A stretch of DNA of 64,000 nt. Origin: an uncultured Propionibacteriaceae bacterium. Its GTDB lineage: Bacteria; Actinomycetota; Actinomycetes; Propionibacteriales; Propionibacteriaceae. Below the pieces are notes generated by a model. The model was not told the DNA's origin. It did not search any database and saw only the letters and a program-made list of their open reading frames with translations. Location: NCBI GenBank assembly GCA_937926975.1, contig CALBCJ010000013.1, positions 1 through 64,000 on the forward strand, in the 5' to 3' direction. A program made the translations under genes and the position numbers. This document shows, in pieces, positions 57,835 to 64,000 of the stretch. Numbering within the stretch: the stretch's first letter is position 1; each line of letters begins with the position of its first letter.

Positions 57835-58655
57835 GCCTCTCGGCTGCGGCCGGGCTGCTGGCCTGCCCCACCTGCGGCGGGCTGCTCGACCTCGCCACCG
57901 CGCCGGTCCGCTGCCCGGGCGGGCACTGCTTCGACGTGGCCCGGCAGGGCTACCTCAACCTCCTCGGCGGGCCGCAGCCGACCCATGCCGACACCTCAGC
58001 CATGGTCGCCGCGCGGGAGCGGTTCCTGGGCAGCGGCGCCTACCGGCCGCTGGCCGAGCTGCTGGCCCGTACGGTCGCCGACGCCCGCCCCCAGGTGGTG
58101 CTGGAGCCCGGGGCCGGGACCGGCTACTACCTGGGCCACCTGCTCGACGCCCAGCCCCCGGCGGTCGGGGTGGCGACCGATGTCTCCGTCCCCGCTGCTC
58201 GTCGGGCGGCCCGGGCCCACTCCCGGCTGGCCTCGGTGGTCGCCGACACCTGGCGTGGGCTGCCGCTGCGGACCGGCTCGGTGGACCTGGTCTGCTCGGT
58301 CTTCGCGCCCCGGCACCCCGCCGAGTTCCACCGGGTGCTGCGCCCCGGCGGGCTGCTGCTGGTGGTGCTGCCGCTGCCCGGTCACCTGGCCCGGCTCCGG
58401 ACCCGGCTAGGGCTGATCGATGTCGAGCCAGACAAGCACCAGCGCTGGGCAGACGCCGCCGGTAGGTACTTCTGCACCAGCCACCGGGAGCGGCTGGTGC
58501 ACGAGCTGGAGCTGACGCCGGCCCAGGTCGGCGACCTGGTGGCGATGGGACCGAACGCCTTTCACCACCCGGCACCGTCTAGGGTCAGCGACCGCACGGT
58601 CAGCGACCGGCTCGAGGTCGACGTGCTGCTCCACCAGCAGGTGCCTCACCCATAG
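57831..58655 (+). CDS. RlmA-type 23S rRNA guanine-N1 methyltransferase
   Basis: 274 residues from GTG 57831. N-terminal zinc ribbon with Cys12, Cys15, Cys28 and His32/Cys33 (CPTCGG, CPGGHCF), then RQGYLNLL, DTSAMVAARERFL and an AdoMet-binding domain (VLEPGAGTGYYL). This layout is that of RlmA(I)/RlmA(II)/TlrB, which methylate G745 or G748 of 23S rRNA; TlrB-like members affect tylosin sensitivity. Which guanine is modified cannot be told. Coupled to the SDR gene. Confidence 0.88.
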   Translation: MSLSAAAGLLACPTCGGLLDLATAPVRCPGGHCFDVARQGYLNLLGGPQPTHADTSAMVAARERFLGSGAYRPLAELLARTVADARPQVVLEPGAGTGYYLGHLLDAQPPAVGVATDVSVPAARRAARAHSRLASVVADTWRGLPLRTGSVDLVCSVFAPRHPAEFHRVLRPGGLLLVVLPLPGHLARLRTRLGLIDVEPDKHQRWADAAGRYFCTSHRERLVHELELTPAQVGDLVAMGPNAFHHPAPSRVSDRTVSDRLEVDVLLHQQVPHP

Positions 58656-58831
58656 GTAGGCTGCCAGACCCACGAGCCGCAGCAGCCCGCCAGGCCAGCT
58701 CCGTCGTCGGGGACGGCTGCCTGCTCTCCTTGACCCGGGCAGCGAGCTCTCCACAAAATCTTGTTGAAGGGTAGCCACCGTGGCTCGCGTGTGTCAGGAT
58801 GAGGAGCATCGACCATCCCCCGCGAGGTGAC

Positions 58832-59446
58832 ATGTACCGACGCATTCCGGCTCTGGCCGTTGCTGCCCTGGTCTTCGCGCTGTTCGCGTGCACCGCGAGC
58901 AGTCCGAGCCCGCCGCCCGCGTCCCTGCCGCCGCTTCCCTACACCTGCCCTCCGACCCCCGGCAGCCAGTTCACCACCCCGTACCCCTGCACCAGCGCAG
59001 AGCACTCCGTCAACAACGAGCGGCTTGAGCGAAACGCTCTTGAGGCCGAGGCCATCGCCCTCTACCAACGGTTCGCCAAGGAAGTGACGCGGCTCGAGTG
59101 GTCCGGCGGAACCACCGCCATGACCCCGGAGCTAGACGCCACAACTGAGTACCCATTGAAGGGCGAGGTTCTGGAGTACCTCAGCGATCAGAAGAATGCT
59201 GGAGAAGTCCTCAAGGGCCCCGAGCCCCGGCTTTCATGGAAAGTACTCAAGGACGAGCGGCGAGAAGGGTCCCTCGTTACCCTGCGCACCTGCGAGGATA
59301 TGCGCGGGGCAATTCTCCACGGATCCGATGGGGCTGAGCTCGGTCGCGGCCGGGTCGTCGTCGGAAAGCGCTACTTTAAGCGTTTCGACGGCGTTCTCAA
59401 GATCTTCTTCACCTCCCTTGAGAGGACGGATGCATGTCCATTCTGA
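58832..59446 (+). CDS. Lipoprotein of unknown function, first of a pair
   Basis: 204 residues from ATG 58832, with GCGAGGTGA upstream; the longer in-frame start at 58799 gives no signal. Signal peptide with lipobox LFAC. After a Pro/Ser linker and a cysteine pair (YTCPPTP, YPCTSAE) comes a domain (ALEAEAIALYQRFAKEVTRLE, AILHGSDGAELGRGRVVVGKRYFKRFDG) that resembles a small secreted nuclear-transport-factor-like fold, but I cannot name a family. It overlaps the next gene by 13 bp. GC is somewhat lower than in the flanks. Confidence 0.7.
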   Translation: MYRRIPALAVAALVFALFACTASSPSPPPASLPPLPYTCPPTPGSQFTTPYPCTSAEHSVNNERLERNALEAEAIALYQRFAKEVTRLEWSGGTTAMTPELDATTEYPLKGEVLEYLSDQKNAGEVLKGPEPRLSWKVLKDERREGSLVTLRTCEDMRGAILHGSDGAELGRGRVVVGKRYFKRFDGVLKIFFTSLERTDACPF

Positions 59447-60396
59447 AACTTCTGCCTCGCTTTTGCGCAGCCTTGGCTGCCCTAGCGGTCGTCGTAGTCA
59501 CAGGAATCAACCTGGGTGCCCAAGCATCCGGAATTCCGGTACGGCCAGAAAATACGCCTCGCAGGAGCCCCAGTCCCTCTGGCAGCGGCAACGCGAGAGT
59601 CGTTCCGAGCGCTCAGTCTAGCCAGGTCAGCGTTATCGCGAGACAGCAACGAGTACAGCACGACCAGCCTTCGCCGCAGGGGCAGAAGGCGCATCATTCA
59701 CAGCAAAGGATAGAATCGCCTCCGGACTCTCCCACTGGTGGCTCGACCGCCCTGCCGATTCTCACGGGGTGGCCCACCAGGAGAGCCGGCGACCCGCAGG
59801 TCCCGTACTGCGGCGCGCCGGGCGAGTCGATCTGCCCTACCGGAGACCCCAAGCTGCCCAGCGCTCCTCCTTCCCAGCAGCCTGCCCCCGCGGGGGTTGA
59901 TCCGCGGGTCGTGATCCAGGAGGCTGTCGCTACCCTGGAGCTTCCGGCGGTGGACCCGAAGGTCGGGCCGGACCCCTCCATCAACCGCTGGAACATTGTG
60001 CCTGTCGGCCAGCCCCTGTGGCTCTGGCACGAGGGCCGCGACCAGATCACGACGAACGTCACCCAGCAAGGCATCACCATCCAGATGACCGCTGTCCGCA
60101 CCAAGACCGTCTTCGAGATGGGCAACGGCGACAAGGTCACCTGCACCAAGATGTCAAAGTGGCGCAAGCCTTCGTACCTGCCGCCACCCAAGTCACCCAA
60201 CTGCGGCTACACCTACCCACGCCTCCCCAAGGAGAGAGGCGCCGGGTTCAACATGACCGTCACCGCCCACTGGACCGTGACCTGGGCCACCCTCGGCCAG
60301 ACCGGGACCCTTCCTCTCACCCGGTCCCAGGTCCGCCACATGCCCGTCGGCGAGCTCCAGGCCGTCATCGTCCCCAACCGCCCCCAGCCCAGCTAG
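59434..60396 (+). CDS. Exported protein of unknown function, second of a pair
   Basis: 320 residues starting inside the end of the lipoprotein gene. N-terminal signal or anchor helix (LPRFCAALAALAVVVVTG), then about 120 residues of Ser/Pro/Gln-rich linker. The C-terminal domain (about 150-315) carries VPVGQPLWLWHEG, TVFEMGNGDKVTCTKMSKW, CGYTYPRLPKE, FNMTVTAHWTVTW and GTLPLTRSQVR, a beta-rich pattern seen in exported proteins of other actinobacteria. Role unknown; co-expression with the lipoprotein is indicated by the overlap. Confidence 0.7.
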   Translation: MSILKLLPRFCAALAALAVVVVTGINLGAQASGIPVRPENTPRRSPSPSGSGNARVVPSAQSSQVSVIARQQRVQHDQPSPQGQKAHHSQQRIESPPDSPTGGSTALPILTGWPTRRAGDPQVPYCGAPGESICPTGDPKLPSAPPSQQPAPAGVDPRVVIQEAVATLELPAVDPKVGPDPSINRWNIVPVGQPLWLWHEGRDQITTNVTQQGITIQMTAVRTKTVFEMGNGDKVTCTKMSKWRKPSYLPPPKSPNCGYTYPRLPKERGAGFNMTVTAHWTVTWATLGQTGTLPLTRSQVRHMPVGELQAVIVPNRPQPS

Positions 60397-60444
60397 CCGC
60401 ACAGCGGGACCAGGCGTCAGGCAGCGGTCCACGACCGGCTAGCT
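60391..60444. terminator. Shared inverted repeat at convergent gene ends
   Basis: AGCTAGCCG (60391-60399) and CGGCTAGCT (60436-60444) are perfect complements; each contains the stop codon of one of the two convergent genes. The 36-nt interior has a nested GGACC/GGTCC pair. Confidence 0.5.
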
Positions 60445-61020
60445 CGGGACCTGCTCCCACAGCAGGCCTGCGAGCTGGGCGACCTCGCCGACCTTCATGA
60501 AGCCCGAGCCGCTGACCAGGATCACGCCCTGGTCGAGGGGCAGGGCACAGACCGCACCAACCGTGCCCTCGGCGTCCAGGGCCCCGCACAGCGCCGGCCC
60601 GTACACCTGGGCGTTCTTCAGCGTCGGGCCCATCGCCGAGCTGGTGGCTCCCCGCATCACCGTCACGATCACCAGGTCGGCGGTCGAGCGGTTGCCCACG
60701 TACGTGGCCGAGTGGTTCTCGACCTGCTGCTGGACCCGGTACTCACCCAGCGCCGGGGGCAGGACGACGGCGTCGACCCGCTTCGGCGCCACCGTCGGCG
60801 CCGGTCCGCTGGGGCTGCTCGCTGAGCTGGACGGAGTCTCGCTCCCGGCAGCCGCTGCGGACGGTGTCCCAGCGGCGCTCGGCTCCAGGGTGACCCGCCG
60901 ACCGCTGGCGCTCACCGCCGGGGTCGGGGCTCCCGTGGTGATCGCCGGCGTGGCTGGCTGGGTCAGGGCGCAGCCGGTGGTGATCAGAAGCACCGCGGCC
61001 CCAGCGGTCAGTCGTCGCAT
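60439..61020 (-). CDS. Lipoprotein of unknown function
   Basis: 193 residues from ATG 61020. Signal peptide with lipobox ITTGC, then a long Ala/Ser/Pro/Thr linker to about residue 85 and a compact domain (VVLPPALGEYRVQQQVENHSA, TADLVIVTVMRGATSSAMG, ALCGALDAEGTVGAVCALPLDQGVILVSG) with two cysteines. No family recognised. Convergent with the exported pair; co-directional with the ABC-F gene upstream. Confidence 0.7.
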   Translation of the reverse strand: MRRLTAGAAVLLITTGCALTQPATPAITTGAPTPAVSASGRRVTLEPSAAGTPSAAAAGSETPSSSASSPSGPAPTVAPKRVDAVVLPPALGEYRVQQQVENHSATYVGNRSTADLVIVTVMRGATSSAMGPTLKNAQVYGPALCGALDAEGTVGAVCALPLDQGVILVSGSGFMKVGEVAQLAGLLWEQVPS

Positions 61021-61088
61021 CCGTACCTCCCTGTCGACCCGGTCATCCTGCCAGCACAGGTGCGTCCCTTCCCGAGGGCACGCCCGGC

Positions 61089-62690
61089 TCAGGCCAAGGT
61101 GACCAGATCGGCGTAGTCGGACGACCAGAGGTCCTCGTCGCCGTCGGGCAGCAGCAGCACCCGGTCCGGCTCCAGGGCGTGGACCGCGCCCTCGTCATGG
61201 GTGACCAGCACGATCGCGCCCGGGTAGGCGTGGATCGCGGCCAGCACCTCCTCGCGGGAGGCCGGGTCGAGGTTGTTGGTGGGCTCGTCCAGCAGCAGCA
61301 CGTTGGCGGCGCTCACCACCAGCATCGCCAGCGCCAGGCGGGTCTTCTCACCGCCGGACAGCACCCGGGCCGGCTTGTCGACGTCGTCACCGGTGAACAG
61401 GAACGAGCCCAGCACGTTACGGACCCCGGCGTCGTCGAGGTGGGGGGAGGCCGTCGCCATGTTCTGCAGCACGGTCCGCTCTGGGTCCAGAGTCTCGTGC
61501 TCCTGGGCGTAGTAGCCGAGCTTCAGCCCGTGCCCGGGCACCACCTCGCCGGTGTCGGGCTCCTCGATCCCCGACAGCAGCCGCAGCAGGGTGGTCTTGC
61601 CGGCACCGTTCAGCCCCAGCACCACCACCTTGGAGCCTCGGTCGATGGTCAGGTCGACACCGGTGAAGACCTCCAGCGACCCGTACGACTTGGACAGCTC
61701 GCGCGCCGAGAGCGGGGTCTTGCCGCAGGGCGCCGGCTTCGGCAGCCGGATCTGGGCCACCTTGTCGGCCCGGCGCTCTGCCTCCACCGAGGCCAGCAGC
61801 CGCTCGGCTCGGCGAGCCATGCTCTGCGCGGCGGCAGCCTTGGTCGCGGTGGCGCGCATCTTGTCGGCCTGGGCCAGCAGCTGCTCGGCCTTGCGCTGGG
61901 CGCTGGCCCGCTCCCGCTTGCGGCGCTTCTCGTCAGTCTCGCGCTGCACCAGGTACGCCTTCCACCCCATCGCGTACTGGTCGAGCACAGCCCGGCTGGC
62001 GTCGAGGTGGAAGACCTTGGTGACGACCGTCTCCAGCAGGGCGGTGTCGTGGGAGATGATCACCAGCCCACCCGAGTAGTCCTTGAGGAAGGTCCGCAGC
62101 CAGGCCACCGAGTCAGCGTCCAGGTGGTTCGTCGGCTCGTCCAGCAGCAGGGTGTCCGCCCCGGAGAACAGGATCCGAGCCAGCTCCACCCGGCGCCGCT
62201 GCCCGCCCGACAGCGTCCCCAGCGGCTGGCTCAGCACCCGGTCCGGCAGGCCCAGGCTGGCTGCGATCCGGGCCGCCTCGGCCTCGGCCCCGTACCCCCC
62301 GGCTGCCAGCAGCTCGGACTCGGCGCGAGCGTACGAGGTCATGGCCCGCTCGCGCCGCTCCTCGGCCTCGGCGCTGGCCATCTCGACCGAGTACCGCTCC
62401 AGCCGGTCGAGGACCGTGTCGAGCCCGCGCGCTGACAGGATCCGGTTCTTGGTCAGCATGCCGAGAGCACCCGTACGCGGGTCCTGCGGCAGGTAGCCCA
62501 CGGTGCCGGTCCGGGTGACGGTGCCGGCCGCCGGGATCCCCTCCCCGGCCAGGATCCGAGTGAGAGTGGTCTTTCCGGCCCCGTTGCGCCCGACGAGCCC
62601 GATCTTGTCCCCGGGGTTGACGGGGAACGTGACCGGCTCCAGCAGCAGCTGGGCACCCGCCCGGACCTCCAGGTTGTTGACCGTGAGCAC
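61089..62690 (-). CDS. ABC-F family ATPase
   Basis: 533 residues from GTG 62690; a much longer open frame upstream has no homologous features. Two ATPase domains with Walker A GRNGAGKTT and GLNGAGKTT, signatures LSGGQRRR and LSGGEKTR, joined by a charged linker (about 245-330) with the KRRKRERASAQRKAEQ segment typical of the P-site tRNA interaction motif. There are no membrane segments. ABC-F proteins act on the ribosome as translation factors or in antibiotic resistance; the subfamily is not assigned here. Confidence 0.92.
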   Translation of the reverse strand: MLTVNNLEVRAGAQLLLEPVTFPVNPGDKIGLVGRNGAGKTTLTRILAGEGIPAAGTVTRTGTVGYLPQDPRTGALGMLTKNRILSARGLDTVLDRLERYSVEMASAEAEERRERAMTSYARAESELLAAGGYGAEAEAARIAASLGLPDRVLSQPLGTLSGGQRRRVELARILFSGADTLLLDEPTNHLDADSVAWLRTFLKDYSGGLVIISHDTALLETVVTKVFHLDASRAVLDQYAMGWKAYLVQRETDEKRRKRERASAQRKAEQLLAQADKMRATATKAAAAQSMARRAERLLASVEAERRADKVAQIRLPKPAPCGKTPLSARELSKSYGSLEVFTGVDLTIDRGSKVVVLGLNGAGKTTLLRLLSGIEEPDTGEVVPGHGLKLGYYAQEHETLDPERTVLQNMATASPHLDDAGVRNVLGSFLFTGDDVDKPARVLSGGEKTRLALAMLVVSAANVLLLDEPTNNLDPASREEVLAAIHAYPGAIVLVTHDEGAVHALEPDRVLLLPDGDEDLWSSDYADLVTLA

Positions 62691-62822
62691 GAGGGACGAT
62701 TGTTCCAGACCCGGCCGCGGGCGGCCACCACGTCGGCACCGGACCGTGAGAAGGCTCCCATCACCGGGCCGTGACAACGGCAGATGCCTCATTCTGAGGG
62801 TTCGCGACCCGGAGGACAGCTG

Positions 62823-63326
62823 ATGACACCCGTGATGCTGGCGAGCCCCAGCGACCCGCGGCTGGAGGCTGCGGTCAGCTCGGGCCGGCCGCTGCTGCTG
62901 GTCGCGGTTCACTGTCACCAGACCGGCGGGCCGGCAGAGCAGATCGGGCGGGCTGTTGCCCGGGTCGCGACCGCCCACCCCGAGGTCACGGTGGTGGTTC
63001 CCGGGCGCCGCCACCACGGGGGCGTGCTCGGCTCGTACCTGGCCGGGATCGACAACGCCCTGGTTGGCCCGCCAGTCCCGTACGGCGCGCAGCTTCGGCT
63101 CGCGGCGGCCAGTCACCTGGTGCTGACCGACTCGCAGCGTCTCGCCCGGGCGGCGGCGGCGCTGGGCCGGCCGGTCCTGGTGCTGTCCGAGTCCGGCACG
63201 CCGGTCGGGCGGCCGGTGGGGACCGACGAGTGGACGATCGTCGCCCACACCGAGCAGCTGTTCTCCGACCCGGCCGCGCACGCCGAGCTCGCTGGCTCCT
63301 GGCTGCCCGGGGCGGTCAGCGCCTAA
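62823..63326 (+). CDS. Short protein resembling the C-terminal half of UDP-GlcNAc 2-epimerase
   Basis: 167 residues from ATG 62823, with GGAGGACAG upstream. VLTDSQRLARAAAALGRPVLVL followed by SGTPVGRPVGTDEWTIV parallels the UDP- and uracil-binding part of WecB-type epimerases (DSGG...EEA..LGKPVLVLR...ERPE...G). The N-terminal Rossmann half is absent and several conserved glycines and acidic residues are replaced. Probably a small derived or non-catalytic homologue. Divergent from the ABC-F gene. Confidence 0.55.
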   Translation: MTPVMLASPSDPRLEAAVSSGRPLLLVAVHCHQTGGPAEQIGRAVARVATAHPEVTVVVPGRRHHGGVLGSYLAGIDNALVGPPVPYGAQLRLAAASHLVLTDSQRLARAAAALGRPVLVLSESGTPVGRPVGTDEWTIVAHTEQLFSDPAAHAELAGSWLPGAVSA

Positions 63327-63471
63327 GTCCCGCGGCCAGGACCGTCGAGCCGGCCCCTGCCGCTGCTGGTCTCGGTGCGCTGTCTGCGCCAGACGAGCCA
63401 GCCTCGGCCCGGCACCGCGCCAGCCCGTATCCTGGCGCTCGTCACCGGTCGGCCGCGGAAGGAGGTGCGTC

Positions 63472-64000
63472 GTGGCTCCCCTGCGTCTCGCCGTCTACGG
63501 CAGCCAGCTCAGCCTGGATGTGCTGGACAGGCTCGGGCTGGAGGCCGAGTTCACCGTCGTCCACCAGTGCCTCGGCAGCCTCACCGGACCAGTCGACCCG
63601 GCCCGGCTTGACCTGCTCTCCCCTCTCGACTCGACGGTGGTCACCGACGATGCCCGGGGCTCCGTGCTGGAGCTGCTGGACGAGCACGGCGCCGACCTGG
63701 ACCTGCTGCTGCTTGACCTGGCCGACGAGCGGCTAGGCCTCGCCCGCCTTCCCGGCGGCGGACTGCTCACCCTGTCGCCTGACCTGCACCTGTCGGGAGC
63801 CCTGGACGGGTTGCGCGGGGTGGAGCGGGTACCGTTCGGCAGCCCGGAGCACTACCGGTTGTTCTGTGCCGGCCTGGACCGGCTGGTGGCCCGGCTGCAG
63901 GCCCAGCACCTGCTGCAGCGGACCTTCGCCCTGAGTCTTGACCTGGCGGTGCTGGCGGACCGGGCACTGCAGGCCGACGTGACGGCCCTGGCTGACGCCC
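63472..64000 (+). CDS. DUF6270-like protein (runs off the right edge)
   Basis: 176 residues in the window from GTG 63472, with GGAAGGAGGTG upstream and a TATCCT box at 63428-63433. The start LRLAVYGSQLSLDVLDRLGLE resembles the opening of DUF6270 proteins (xxAIYGSCxSRDxxE), with Gln in place of the usual Cys. LDLLLLDLADERLGL also fits. DUF6270 genes often lie in polysaccharide loci. The call is by pattern and incomplete sequence, so it is tentative. Confidence 0.6.
   Translation, partial: MAPLRLAVYGSQLSLDVLDRLGLEAEFTVVHQCLGSLTGPVDPARLDLLSPLDSTVVTDDARGSVLELLDEHGADLDLLLLDLADERLGLARLPGGGLLTLSPDLHLSGALDGLRGVERVPFGSPEHYRLFCAGLDRLVARLQAQHLLQRTFALSLDLAVLADRALQADVTALADA

Noticed and set aside
62691..63281. 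Upstream extension of the ABC-F protein
   Set aside because: It has no ABC-F features and overlaps the divergent gene at 62823; GTG 62690 starts directly at the first ATPase domain.
1..64000. tRNA or rRNA genes
   Set aside because: I looked for T-loop sequences such as GGTTCGAATC and for rRNA-like blocks and saw none.

Overview
The window is high-GC (about 70% where I counted by hand), densely coded actinobacterial chromosome. Gene order and content point to the Propionibacteriales, probably Propionibacteriaceae. Several blocks match the usual actinobacterial order: rimP-nusA-ylxR-infB, dxr-rip/rseP-ispG-GNAT, rpsB-tsf-pyrH-frr-cdsA-rlmN and fabG-fabI. A very large protein resembling the diphosphate-dependent PEP carboxykinase first known from propionibacteria fits this placement. 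I saw no rRNA or tRNA gene and no CRISPR array.

Layout. 1-5131 (minus): infB 5' end, ylxR, a secreted subtilisin that splits the operon, nusA, rimP. 5474-7995 (plus): a ferritin-like lipoprotein, then an AAA/DUF4143 ATPase preceded by 23-bp tandem repeats and followed by the tail of a broken phospholipase-D-like gene. 8030-16679: an RpiR/MurR-type regulator divergent from a tightly overlapping operon of oligopeptide ABC importer genes, anmK and a GNAT-serine hydrolase fusion, which reads as a muropeptide scavenging and recycling module. 16699-19698: a lower-GC island with a secreted protein, an ABC ATPase and two membrane proteins in overlapping order, plus a divergent secreted protein. 19805-25002: aldo/keto reductase, flavodoxin-like oxidoreductase, proS, a protein built of three almost identical 74-residue repeats, and a YGQP-rich membrane protein.

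25087-29917 (minus) is the isoprenoid and site-2-protease block (GNAT, ispG, rip, dxr, roadblock-like). 30025-38906 is an accessory insertion between dxr and rlmN: a LOG-family protein, an MFS transporter, a GH2 glycosidase, the probable PPi-type PEPCK, and an orphan siderophore-type ABC ATPase beside a deletion scar that joins the 3' remnants of an MFS gene and a FecCD permease gene. 38922-44095 (minus) is rlmN, cdsA, frr, pyrH, tsf, rpsB. 44430-52597 carries a two-domain M23 peptidase, protease II, xerC, def, a SpoU methyltransferase, a BASS-type transporter and small unknowns. 52604-55170 (minus) is fabG, fabI, an ABC ATPase and a small membrane protein. 55348-64000 has an NlpC/P60-like secreted protein, an atypical SDR, an RlmA-type methyltransferase, secreted proteins of unknown role, an ABC-F protein and two plus-strand genes at the right edge.

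Regulation visible in the sequence: many genes have a -10-like TANNNT box 6-8 nt before the start codon with no Shine-Dalgarno sequence, suggesting frequent leaderless transcripts; this fixed several start choices. Perfect inverted repeats (arms up to 19 bp) sit at several operon ends.
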